A stretch of 64,000 nucleotides of DNA, from contig NZ_JARXXU010000001.1 in assembly GCF_029894165.1 (NCBI RefSeq), forward strand, positions 682,001 to 746,000, in the 5' to 3' direction. Made by a program: the position numbers and the translations under genes. Below are positions 1 through 8,078 of the stretch, one piece after another. The first letter of the stretch is position 1. Each line of letters starts with the position of its first letter. Source of the stretch: Aurantimicrobium minutum. Its GTDB lineage: Bacteria > Actinomycetota > Actinomycetes > Actinomycetales > Microbacteriaceae. The notes beneath the pieces are model-generated. The model saw only the letters and a list, made by a program, of their open reading frames with translations. It ran no database searches and had not been told where the DNA came from.

Positions 1-338
1 GGATTGACCAGGCCATCAGCCGCAACATGTACCTGGAAACTCGCGACCTCGGCGACATGATGGAGATCTACTCCGAAGCATGGAACCGTGGCGTGAAGAC
101 CACCTACTACTTGCACATGAAGCCTCGCCACACTGCCGAGCAGTCCACCGTCAAGGTGAACAAGTCGGAAGACATCAACGCAGGTGGCGGCGCACCCAAG
201 AAGGGCTTCGGCTTCGGCAGCGGCTCGGGTGCGAACCCAGAACCTCACTCCGTTTCCGCCGTTGCTGCGGCAGAGCCAGCTGTTGCTGCTCCTGCACGCA
301 AAGGCTTCGGATTTGGCGCTTCGGGAGGTGGAAACTAA
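1..338 (+). CDS. nrdA: Ribonucleoside-diphosphate reductase alpha subunit, C-terminal end (partial)
   Basis: This is the last 111 or so codons of a class I ribonucleotide reductase large subunit, entering from outside the window (frame of base 3). The visible part begins in the C-terminal core (IDQAISRNMYLETRD... KTTYYLHMKPRHTAEQ), then runs into a flexible Gly/Ala-rich tail with two KGFGFG repeats. NrdA normally ends in a redox-active cysteine pair that re-reduces the active site; this frame stops at a TAA with no cysteine in its tail. The missing CxxC appears in the next tiny cistron, which starts on the last base of this stop codon. The downstream nrdB supports the assignment. The full length and the catalytic domain cannot be judged here. 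Confidence 0.88.
   Translation, partial: IDQAISRNMYLETRDLGDMMEIYSEAWNRGVKTTYYLHMKPRHTAEQSTVKVNKSEDINAGGGAPKKGFGFGSGSGANPEPHSVSAVAAAEPAVAAPARKGFGFGASGGGN
324..330 (+). promoter_or_regulatory. Near-perfect Shine-Dalgarno for the CxxC mini-cistron
   Basis: GGAGGTG, fully complementary to the usual 16S anti-SD, lies inside the last Gly codons of nrdA with 7 nt between it and the ATG at 338. It supports separate translation of the 26-codon ORF, or could act as a stimulator of -1 frameshifting. Confidence 0.6.
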
Positions 339-418
339 TGAACTACACCACAGCAGTAGACGAGTACATCGTTCCCGTCGACCCGATGGAAGACCTTCAG
401 TGCGAGTCCTGCCAGTAG
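338..418 (+). CDS. 26-codon cistron carrying the NrdA-like C-terminal CxxC tail
   Basis: The peptide has 26 residues, starts MNYTTAVDEYIVP and ends DPMEDLQCESCQ. Its ATG overlaps the nrdA stop in a TAATG junction and is preceded by a perfect GGAGGTG. A C-terminal CxxC a few residues from the end is what class I NrdA proteins use to pass electrons from thioredoxin to the active site, and the nrdA frame just upstream lacks it. Three explanations fit. First, a genuinely split reductase whose redox tail is a separate, translationally coupled peptide. Second, programmed -1 frameshifting that fuses the tail to NrdA. Third, a single missing base in the assembly. I cannot choose between them from sequence alone. 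That this peptide belongs to NrdA function is fairly secure. Confidence 0.6.
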   Translation: MNYTTAVDEYIVPVDPMEDLQCESCQ

Positions 419-577
419 GCAGCTCGTTCTGATCCCAGACACCCCTGCACCACCAGCAGTAACCGCACCACCGCTCTATCTGTCACCCCCGCCGCACCCC
501 ACACCAGAGACGGACCACCCGGAACGGCTCTCGCGGGAAAACAGAACACTTTTAACGACGATCTAAGGAGAAACACC

Positions 578-1558
578 ATGGGTATTCTCGGTACCGGAGT
601 CCAGGAAGGACTCCTGCTCAAGCCCGTCACCTACAAGTGGGCGATGGACCTCTACGACCAGGCTGTTGCCAACACTTGGTTCCCTAACGAAATCCAGCTC
701 GGCGAAGACATCGCTGACTTCAAGAAGATGACCGATGAAGAACGTCACGCGATCACCTTCTTGATGAGCTACTTCAACCCCAACGAGCTGCTCGTGAACA
801 AGGCACTCGCCTTCGGCGTGTACCCCTACGTCAACGCTCCCGAGGCGCACCTCTACCTCGCGAAGCAGATGTGGGAAGAAGCGAACCACTGCATGAGCTT
901 CGAGTATGTTCTCGAAACTTTCCCCATTGACCGTGAAGCTGCCTACAGCTCTCACGTCAAGGTGCCCTCCATGGCGCGCAAGGAAGAGTTCGAAGTGAAC
1001 TTCATCAAGCGCATGACCGAGCAGACCCTCGACATCACCACCACCGAGGGCAAGATGGACTTCGTTCGCAACCTCGTTGCGTACAACGTCATCCTCGAGG
1101 GCATCTGGTTCTACTCAGGCTTCATGGTTGCGCTCAGCTTCCGCCAGCGCAACCTGCTGCGCAACTTCGGTTCGCTGATGGACTGGGTTGTTCGCGATGA
1201 GTCGCTTCACCTCAAGTTCGGTATCAACTTGATCCTCACCGTTCTTGAAGAGAACCCTGACCTGCAGACTGAAGAGTTCGCAGCAGAAATCAAGGGCATG
1301 ATCACCAACGCTGTCGAAATGGAAGAGGAATACAACCGTGACCTCCTCCCCAACGGCATCTTGGGCCTCAACTCGAACTACATCAACCAGTACGTGAAGT
1401 ACTTGGCTGACCGTCGTCTTGAGGAGCTCGGCTTCGAAGCAGAGTACAAGGTCTCGAACCCTGCAAAGTGGATGGCAACCGCCAACGACACTCTGCAGTT
1501 GGTCAACTTCTTCGAGTCGACCAACACCAGCTACGAGTCGAACGGCGCGACTGCCTAG
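578..1558 (+). CDS. nrdB: Ribonucleoside-diphosphate reductase beta subunit, Phe-type radical site
   Basis: NrdB houses the dimetal cofactor that generates the thiyl radical in NrdA for dNTP synthesis. At 326 aa the length is normal for R2. Metal ligands are visible as E70, E101/H104 (EANH), E174 and E208/H211 (ESLH). Two departures from the E. coli class Ia pattern stand out: the first ligand is Glu rather than Asp, and the position four residues after H104, normally the radical tyrosine, is F108 (HCMSF). Both match the Chlamydia class Ic type, which uses a Mn/Fe cofactor instead of a tyrosyl radical. The C-terminal Y319 could serve as the radical-transfer tyrosine. AAGGAG lies upstream of the ATG, and a strong terminator follows. 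The subclass is inferred from these residues. Confidence 0.95.
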   Translation: MGILGTGVQEGLLLKPVTYKWAMDLYDQAVANTWFPNEIQLGEDIADFKKMTDEERHAITFLMSYFNPNELLVNKALAFGVYPYVNAPEAHLYLAKQMWEEANHCMSFEYVLETFPIDREAAYSSHVKVPSMARKEEFEVNFIKRMTEQTLDITTTEGKMDFVRNLVAYNVILEGIWFYSGFMVALSFRQRNLLRNFGSLMDWVVRDESLHLKFGINLILTVLEENPDLQTEEFAAEIKGMITNAVEMEEEYNRDLLPNGILGLNSNYINQYVKYLADRRLEELGFEAEYKVSNPAKWMATANDTLQLVNFFESTNTSYESNGATA

Positions 1559-1584
1559 TCACACGTTCCACTCGAACAGAGTTA

Positions 1585-1617
1585 AGGGCTCTCCTGATTA
1601 CAGGAGGGCCCTTTTCT
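1585..1617 (+). terminator. Rho-independent terminator after nrdB
   Basis: Hairpin of GGGCTCTCCTG and CAGGAGGGCCC with a 4-nt ATTA loop, followed by CTTTTCTT. It closes the nrd operon. Confidence 0.85.
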
Positions 1618-1637
1618 TGTACCCCTAAAAGGTACAA
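1617..1637. promoter_or_regulatory. Perfect inverted repeat upstream of the surface-protein gene
   Basis: TTGTACC, 7 nt, GGTACAA: a perfect 7+7 bp inverted repeat about 30 bp ahead of the ATG at 1668 and directly after the nrdB terminator. Position and symmetry suggest a repressor or activator site in the promoter of the surface protein. No regulator can be assigned. Confidence 0.4.
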
Positions 1638-1667
1638 ATGGGTAAAACATTCGTCTAAACTATTCGT

Positions 1668-2477
1668 ATGAAAAAGTTTTCCCTCAAGGTGCTGGGCGCC
1701 ACGATTTTTGCTCTTGGGATAGTTTTTGCAGGAGCTGCTGCACCCGCACAAGCTGCAACTCTGACAGCGACTTCTGCAACCGCTAATGGTTCTGTCACTA
1801 CAGGTGCTGTAACTGTGCCCGTAACAATTGATGCAACTACCGCAACTGCTGGTGCAACCCGGCTAGTGATTACTCTTCCTACAGGTTGGTCAACGTCTAT
1901 TGTTGGCGGCCCGAACTGCACAGGCCTAACTGTTACTGGCATGACAATCACTGGTAATGGTTGTGCTGTGTCGGGTGGAGTGCTCACGCTTTATTCGTCA
2001 GCAGGTGCGATTGGCGCTAACACTGCTTTATCTGTAGTTTTTAGCGCAAACACACTTACTGCTGCATCGGGAAGAGATTTCAGCCTGACAACTTCAAACG
2101 TCAATGGAGCCGTTGATACGGGTACAGCAACACTCTCCAGTGGATCTTCATCCTTCACAGCAGCTTTCAATGCGAACAATGGCTCTGGTTCCATGGCAGA
2201 CCAATCTGCTAGCTCAGCAACTGCCCTTAGTGCAAATGGTTTCACCCGATCCGGTTATACCTTTTCTGGATGGAACACCGCTGCTGACGGTTCTGGAACA
2301 GCTTATGCAGACGGAGCCAGTTATCCCTTCACAGCTAACGCCACTATGTATGCGCAGTGGACGGCCGTTCTTGCAAACACCGGTATCGATGCGAAGCCCT
2401 ACATATATGGTGGTCTTTCGCTTGCCATCGTGGGTAGCGCATTCCTTCTGATTGCTCGTCGCAAGCAGAACGTCTAA
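1668..2477 (+). CDS. Secreted cell-wall-anchored protein with InlB-type repeat and LANTG sorting signal
   Basis: The protein has 269 aa. A signal peptide (KK, hydrophobic stretch, AQA-A cleavage near residue 29) is followed by a Thr/Ala/Ser-rich domain. Residues about 178-232 form a Listeria-Bacteroides/InlB B-type repeat (sequence GYTFSGWNTAADGSG... YPFTANATMYAQWT). The C-terminus is a sortase signal: LANTG at 235-239, a hydrophobic helix and the RRK tail. LAxTG is the form recognised by actinobacterial class E sortases, so the mature protein is probably covalently linked to peptidoglycan. Its role is not evident; adhesion or surface display is a guess. It is monocistronic between two terminators. 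A strong SD is not visible before the ATG, but the signal peptide fixes the start. Confidence 0.85.
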   Translation: MKKFSLKVLGATIFALGIVFAGAAAPAQAATLTATSATANGSVTTGAVTVPVTIDATTATAGATRLVITLPTGWSTSIVGGPNCTGLTVTGMTITGNGCAVSGGVLTLYSSAGAIGANTALSVVFSANTLTAASGRDFSLTTSNVNGAVDTGTATLSSGSSSFTAAFNANNGSGSMADQSASSATALSANGFTRSGYTFSGWNTAADGSGTAYADGASYPFTANATMYAQWTAVLANTGIDAKPYIYGGLSLAIVGSAFLLIARRKQNV

Positions 2478-2489
2478 TACGAAGCGAGT

Positions 2490-2521
2490 AATCAACCCCC
2501 GAAGAAATTCGGGGGTTGATT
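2490..2521. terminator. Bidirectional terminator between surface protein and hrpA
   Basis: Perfect 14-bp stem AATCAACCCCCGAA / TTCGGGGGTTGATT with a GAAA tetraloop, placed between two convergent genes. It is A-rich on one side and T-containing on the other, so it can serve both strands. Confidence 0.85.
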
Positions 2522-2524
2522 CGT

Positions 2525-5500
2525 TTAAGCCAGCGCTTTCTTTATGCGTTGCAGTGAGATGGGCTCTGCTGTACCGAGGGACTGAGCAAACAGGCTTACA
2601 CGGAACTCTTCGAGCATCCAGCGCACCTTCACTAGGTGTGCTGGGGAGTGTGGTGCGAGAGGAATCTTGCCCCCTGCAGCTTCATAGAGGCTTAAAGCTT
2701 GGTCTAGTTCAACCGATGCCGTTCTGTCTCGCCCGGCGTCTTCCAGCATGCGCTGAATGCGCATTGTGATTGCTCTCACATAAATCAGGATGCGGGGAAG
2801 CCTGGCTAATCCAGCATTGCTAATGAAGTTGGGTTGTAAGAGTTGTTCGAGGTGTGCCTTCTCCTGGCTGAGCACTGCAAGGTAAGTCATGGCATTTGCT
2901 TGGGACATGGCTTTCGTGGCATCTCTGGCTGCGGACAGGATTCTTGCTGTGTGTGACACTGCGTCAAAGATGTTGTCCATGATGGCGCCCTGGACGCGGT
3001 CCCTCAAAGTTTCAAACTCAGCCTTCTGGAAGATGAGCCCGTCTTCGCGCATAGAGTGCAGCACACTGTCCACGCTGGCTGCGATGGCATCCGTGATGAG
3101 CGCACTGAGGTTGGCATAGGGGCTTTGGGTGAGGATCAGTTTCTCGGCAGCGGTCAGGTGCTCCTGGACATACTTCGCTGGCGAGGGCACGGCAGCGATC
3201 ACGAGTGCTCTGGTTCCCAGGGGGTGTTCTCTTCGCTGGTCTGCTTCGGTGGCCAGGAGTCTGATGTTGACCTCCTGGCGTGCTGTTCCAGGGCTGGTGA
3301 CAACCAGTGCCGGATATGCCCGCACGGTGTTGCTTCCGTGCTTGGCATCGACGGTGCGGGGGAGTTCGTCAAAGTCCCAGCTGGTGAGTCCATCACGTTC
3401 CAGGGGTGAGCTCACGCGTTCTGCCACTTCAGCAACCGCGTCCCTGCTCTTCTCTGCCAGACCGCGCTGAAGTTTCTCGAGGTTCTTATCTGTTCCCAGG
3501 TTCTTGCCCGTGCTGCCTATAACTCTGTAGGTCATGCGCAGGTGATCGGGAAGTCTCAGCACATCAAAGTCGTTCGCGGTGACAATGGCTCCGCTCAGGC
3601 TTTGCAACGCTTTTGCCACTATTGAGAGCAGGTTGCCCTGAGGTGTCTCAGGCAGGGTGGCAGCAGCCTTGGCTGCCCAGTCCGCTGCCGGGACTACCTG
3701 GCGCCTAATGTTCTTCGGCAGCGTCTTGATAAGTCCCGTGATGAGTTCTAAGCGCAGTCCTGGAACCAGCCATTCAAAGGGTTCAGGGTCGAGTCTGGCC
3801 AAGAGAGGCAGTGGAACTTCAACGGTGACCCCGTCATCTTCCCGGCCTGGTTCAAAACGATATTTCAGCTTGAGCCGCTGGTCGCCATAGACCCATTCGG
3901 AGGGGAATTCGTTCTCATCGTGTTCTGCTTCGGCTTCTTCCAGCAGGTCTGCGCGTTGCATGGTGAGGAAGTCAGGGTTGGTGGTGCGCTCCTTCTTCCA
4001 CCAGCCTTCGAAGCTTCTGGTGGAGAGAACATCGGCCGGAATGCGCTGGTCATAGAAAGCAAAGACGACCTCGTCATCGGCCAGGATGTCTCTTCTCCTG
4101 GAGCGCTCTTCCAGTTCTTCGAGCTGCCTGCGGAGGGCACGGTTACTGCGGTCGAATGCTTGTTTGGAATCCCATTCGCCTTCCACCAGTGCATGGCGAA
4201 TAAAGAGTTCACGGCACAGCTCTGCATCCACGCGGGCGTATTGCATGCGGCGGTGGGCGACGAGCGTGACGCCAAAGAGCGTCACGCGTTCGTAAGCAAC
4301 CACCGCCCCCTGGTTCTTCTCCCAGTGGGGTTCGCTATAGCTGCGCTTACACAGGTCACCGGCAAGCTTTTCTGCCCAGCCGGGATCAATGGCTGCGTTT
4401 GTTCGTGCAAAAAGCCGGCTGGTTTCCACGAGCTCGGCGCTCATCACAGCTGCGGGTGGTTTCTTGGCCAGAGCTGAACCTGGGAAGATGACGAACTTCT
4501 GGTTCCGTGCACCCATGAACTCATGCTGTTGTTTGCGCGGGCTGTTACCGCCCTTGTCGCTGTATTTGTTTGCCCCCAGTTTGTTGTCGCTGACTTGCTT
4601 GAGGCCGATGTGGGAAAGAAGTCCTGCCAGGAGGGACTTGTGAATGCCGTCAGGGTCAATCTTGGCTTCGCCCAGGCTGAGGCCCAGTGGTTTCGTGAGT
4701 GTCTTGAGCTGACGGAACACGTCATTCCATTCCCGCACACGCAAGTAGTTGAGGTATTCCGCTTTGCACATCCGGCGGAAGGCACTGGAAGAGAGTTCCT
4801 TCTGTTTCTCTTCAAGATAGTTCCAGAGATTCAGTAGGGAGAGGAAGTCGCTGGTGGGATCGGTGAAGCGGGCATGAGAGAGGTCAGCCTGGGGGCGCTT
4901 CTCCAGTGGTCGTTCCCTCGGGTCCTGCACGGTGAGCCCGGCCACAATAGCCATCACTTCGCGGGTGACGCCGTGGTTTCTGGATTCTAAAACCATGCGC
5001 GCAAAGCGCGGCTCAATCGGGAGGCGGGACAGGTCGTGACCAATCTTGGTCAGCTTGGTGGCCCCGGGCCCATTCTGAATGGCACCCAGTTCTTTGAGTA
5101 GATCAACGCCGTCTTTCACGCCGCGTGAATCTGGTGTTTGCAAGAAAGGGAACTGGGCAATATCGCCCAGGCCGAGGGACGCCGCTTGCAGAATCACCGA
5201 GGCAAGGTTGGTGCGCAGAATTTCGGGGTCGGTGAATTCTGGGCGGCGTTCAAAGTCTTCCTCTGAATACAACCGGATGGCAATGCCATCGCTGGTGCGC
5301 CCACAGCGACCGGAGCGTTGGTTGGCGCTGGCTTGGGAGATGGCTTCAATGGGCAGGCGCTGGACCTTGGCCCGGGGGCTATACCTGGAGATACGAGCCG
5401 TTCCGGCATCGACGACGTATTTGATGCCGGGGACCGTGAGGCTGGTTTCAGCCACGTTGGTGGCCAAGATAATTCGTCTTGTGAGCCCTGCAACTTTGCT

Positions 5501-6391
5501 GGGTTCAAAGACTTTGTGTTGGTCGGCTGCAGACAGCCGACCATACAGGGGAAGCACTTCGGTGCCGGCGCGCATGCGGCCAGCAGCGATGTTGCCTTCG
5601 AGTGCTTCTTGCGCGTCGCGAATCTCGGTTTCACCCGAGAGGAAGACCAACACGTCCCCGGGTGCTTCTTTATCGAGCTCGTTCAGTGCAGAGACGATGC
5701 CATCGAGATAATCCCGGGCAGAGTGTTCGGGAGCTTTCGCTGCTTTATTGGGTTCATCTGCTAACTCGTCGTCATCGACGTCGTCGCTGGACATTTTGTC
5801 TTCGGTGAGGGGGCGATACCGAACCTCGATGGGGAAGGTGCGGCCTGAGACCTCGATCATCGGGGCGCCACCGAAGTGCTGGGAGAAGCTCTCAGGATCG
5901 ATGGTGGCCGAGGTGATGATGAGCTTGAGGTCCGGACGCTGGGGGAGGAGCTGCTTGAGATAGCCCAACAGGAAGTCAATGTTGAGACTGCGCTCATGCG
6001 CCTCGTCAATGATGATGGTGTCGAAGTTCTTCAGCATCCGGTCACGCTGCAGAGCGTTGAGCAGAATGCCGTCGGTCATCACTTTGACTTCGGTAGCGGC
6101 GCTGGCCTGATCGGTGAAGCGGACTTGGTAGCCGACGAGACCGCCGAGTTCGACGTTGAGTTCCTCTGCGATGCGCTCTGCTACTGCTCGAGCTGCGATT
6201 CGTCGTGGCTGAGTGTGGGCAATGCTGGTGCGGCCAAGCTCGAGGCACATCTTGGGAATCTGGGTCGTTTTACCCGACCCCGTGGCACCGGCAATGATGA
6301 CAACTTGGTTAACTCTGATCGCCTCAAGTATCTCTTCACGACGTTCACTAACCGGCAAATCCGGCGGGTACGTGATGAGTGTGGCGTCCAT
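2525..6391 (-). CDS. hrpA: ATP-dependent RNA helicase HrpA
   Basis: A DEAH-box 3'-5' RNA helicase of 1288 aa, the size typical of bacterial HrpA, implicated in mRNA processing and, in E. coli, in rescue of stalled ribosomes. Walker A is GATGSGKTT (35-43) and the DEAH box lies near residue 130 (IIIDEAHERS). SATIDPESF is motif III. Then come the QRSGRCGR motif VI, the HA2/OB region and the long C-terminal DUF3418 region found only in HrpA-type proteins. It is transcribed alone, divergently from the MFS gene and convergently with the surface-protein gene. Nothing is unusual in the domain order. Confidence 0.95.
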   Translation of the reverse strand: MDATLITYPPDLPVSERREEILEAIRVNQVVIIAGATGSGKTTQIPKMCLELGRTSIAHTQPRRIAARAVAERIAEELNVELGGLVGYQVRFTDQASAATEVKVMTDGILLNALQRDRMLKNFDTIIIDEAHERSLNIDFLLGYLKQLLPQRPDLKLIITSATIDPESFSQHFGGAPMIEVSGRTFPIEVRYRPLTEDKMSSDDVDDDELADEPNKAAKAPEHSARDYLDGIVSALNELDKEAPGDVLVFLSGETEIRDAQEALEGNIAAGRMRAGTEVLPLYGRLSAADQHKVFEPSKVAGLTRRIILATNVAETSLTVPGIKYVVDAGTARISRYSPRAKVQRLPIEAISQASANQRSGRCGRTSDGIAIRLYSEEDFERRPEFTDPEILRTNLASVILQAASLGLGDIAQFPFLQTPDSRGVKDGVDLLKELGAIQNGPGATKLTKIGHDLSRLPIEPRFARMVLESRNHGVTREVMAIVAGLTVQDPRERPLEKRPQADLSHARFTDPTSDFLSLLNLWNYLEEKQKELSSSAFRRMCKAEYLNYLRVREWNDVFRQLKTLTKPLGLSLGEAKIDPDGIHKSLLAGLLSHIGLKQVSDNKLGANKYSDKGGNSPRKQQHEFMGARNQKFVIFPGSALAKKPPAAVMSAELVETSRLFARTNAAIDPGWAEKLAGDLCKRSYSEPHWEKNQGAVVAYERVTLFGVTLVAHRRMQYARVDAELCRELFIRHALVEGEWDSKQAFDRSNRALRRQLEELEERSRRRDILADDEVVFAFYDQRIPADVLSTRSFEGWWKKERTTNPDFLTMQRADLLEEAEAEHDENEFPSEWVYGDQRLKLKYRFEPGREDDGVTVEVPLPLLARLDPEPFEWLVPGLRLELITGLIKTLPKNIRRQVVPAADWAAKAAATLPETPQGNLLSIVAKALQSLSGAIVTANDFDVLRLPDHLRMTYRVIGSTGKNLGTDKNLEKLQRGLAEKSRDAVAEVAERVSSPLERDGLTSWDFDELPRTVDAKHGSNTVRAYPALVVTSPGTARQEVNIRLLATEADQRREHPLGTRALVIAAVPSPAKYVQEHLTAAEKLILTQSPYANLSALITDAIAASVDSVLHSMREDGLIFQKAEFETLRDRVQGAIMDNIFDAVSHTARILSAARDATKAMSQANAMTYLAVLSQEKAHLEQLLQPNFISNAGLARLPRILIYVRAITMRIQRMLEDAGRDRTASVELDQALSLYEAAGGKIPLAPHSPAHLVKVRWMLEEFRVSLFAQSLGTAEPISLQRIKKALA

Positions 6392-6434
6392 GGGCTGTGT
6401 CCAGCCTAGCGAGGGGTGTTTATACCTGCGGTCT

Positions 6435-6447
6435 AGTGTGTCACACT
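6435..6447. promoter_or_regulatory. Palindrome in the hrpA/MFS divergent promoter region
   Basis: AGTGTG T CACACT, a perfect 13-bp palindrome 29 bp before the MFS start. It is a plausible operator for the exporter. No adjacent regulator gene is present, so the binding protein is unknown. Confidence 0.35.
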
Positions 6448-6475
6448 TGCCTAGTCACCAACTCAAGGAGAATCA

Positions 6476-8047
6476 GTGTCGACTTCTGCCCCTTCCGGAA
6501 CTGCACCTGCAACCGGGTTCACACGTTCCGCCGTTATCCTTCTGGGCCTCCTGGGCGCTATCCAGGTAGCTGACCCCCTCATCTCTTCCCTGGCATTGGT
6601 CAAGGCCTCTGATGAACTGAACTTCTCGGCATCGACGCAGTCGCTTGCTGTAGGTATTTCGACCTTGGCTCTCGCCGCAACCGCCATCCCCGGCGGCATG
6701 TTGGCTGACCGCTTCGGTCGCCGCCTTCTCCTCGCGCTGTCTGTCCTCGTGGCGGCCGCCGGTCAGCTGATGACCGCGAGCGCTGGTTTGATCGACTCCA
6801 AGGCCGGCACGGCTGTTCTGTTCTACCTTCTCGGTCGTATCATCACCGGTGTTGCTTTGGGTGTCACCTTCGGTGCCTCCTACGGCATGCTGCGGAATGT
6901 CTCCAGTGCGAAGTCTTTAGGCCCTGCCATGGCCACCTTCAACATTGTGAACGGAATCATTCCCGTGATCGCCATGGTTCTCGGTGGTGTCCTCATTGCC
7001 ACCAGCTGGCGCTTGGCGTATTTGATTCTTCCGGTTGTTGCCGTGATTGGTTTCTTCCTGGTACGTCCGATCCTGCCCAAGATTGACAAGTTGCCCCCGT
7101 CAAAGGTCGACTACTGGGGCATGTTGTTTGTCGCGATTGGTATCGCGGGGTTGCTCTATGGCATCAGCGGCGCAACCAATGGTTTCGGTCACCCCTCGTT
7201 CTATGTCCCCATCATCGTGGCATTGATCTCACTGGCAGCCTTCGGCATCCGTGAGAACAAGACGAAGTCTCCTGTCTTCCCCATCAAGTTGCTCAGCCAC
7301 CCTGCCTTCTTGGGTGCCGTTGTCATGGGTATCTTCTGGAACATGGCGAGCGCCTCGATGAGCCAGATGCTTCCTAACATGTGGCAGTACGTCACTCACA
7401 TTCCTGCAGGTCTTCTCGGTGCAGCAAGCCTGCCCATGTCCGCCGCGGGCATCATTGGTTCGGTCATTGCCGGAACTGCGTTGGGTAAGGGCTCGAAGCC
7501 TCGCACCACGGCCTCGATTGGCTACGTCCTCATGGTGGTTGGTTTCTTCACCTACCTGTTCCTCACCCCCACCGCCAGCTACCTCATGTTCCTTCCCGGA
7601 ATGATCATTGCTGCTATCGGTTGGATGATGAACGCCACCAGCCAGGGCAACCTGTTCATTACTTTGGCTCCTGCCAAGTTCTACGGTCCCGTGACCTCCA
7701 GCAAGCTTGCCGTCGGTCAGTTTGGCTACGCACTGGGTCTCACCGGGAGCACCGTTCTGGTCTCGCTGTTCACTCTCTCGGGTGTGAAGAGTGCAACTAA
7801 GGGTGCTGTGGCAGGCGACTCGAACTGGGATGCCATCACGAGCTACTTGGCATCCGGTAAAACAACCGATACAGCCCTGGCTGCAGTCAGCACATCCGAC
7901 CTCGCTGGCATCTACACCAGCGCCTTCATCTCGACAATCACCATCGTCGCGGTGGTCACCGCTGTCGCGGGTGTCCTGATGTACATCCTGCTCAAGAACA
8001 AGAAGGCATCCATTCCGGTGGACACCTTCCTGGGTCTCGACAGCTAA
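6476..8047 (+). CDS. MFS transporter, DHA2-like (14 TM)
   Basis: Major facilitator protein of 523 aa with about 14 hydrophobic segments, the layout of DHA2-type drug:H+ antiporters (EmrB/QacA type). The motif-A equivalent GGMLADRFGRR is at residues 73-83, between helices 2 and 3. The GTG start is preceded by AAGGAGAA at good spacing. The predicted location is the cytoplasmic membrane and the likely action is proton-driven export, but the substrate cannot be told from sequence. No regulator or membrane-fusion partner is adjacent, and the gene is separated from mmuM by 31 bp, so co-transcription is possible. Confidence 0.85.
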   Translation: MSTSAPSGTAPATGFTRSAVILLGLLGAIQVADPLISSLALVKASDELNFSASTQSLAVGISTLALAATAIPGGMLADRFGRRLLLALSVLVAAAGQLMTASAGLIDSKAGTAVLFYLLGRIITGVALGVTFGASYGMLRNVSSAKSLGPAMATFNIVNGIIPVIAMVLGGVLIATSWRLAYLILPVVAVIGFFLVRPILPKIDKLPPSKVDYWGMLFVAIGIAGLLYGISGATNGFGHPSFYVPIIVALISLAAFGIRENKTKSPVFPIKLLSHPAFLGAVVMGIFWNMASASMSQMLPNMWQYVTHIPAGLLGAASLPMSAAGIIGSVIAGTALGKGSKPRTTASIGYVLMVVGFFTYLFLTPTASYLMFLPGMIIAAIGWMMNATSQGNLFITLAPAKFYGPVTSSKLAVGQFGYALGLTGSTVLVSLFTLSGVKSATKGAVAGDSNWDAITSYLASGKTTDTALAAVSTSDLAGIYTSAFISTITIVAVVTAVAGVLMYILLKNKKASIPVDTFLGLDS

Positions 8048-8078
8048 AACTCATCCTCACTCCCTCTAGGCTGGCATC

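Noticed and set aside
419-577. Spacer between the CxxC cistron and nrdB
   Set aside because: C-rich, with no hairpin, NrdR-box or ORF I could support; only the nrdB SD is clear.
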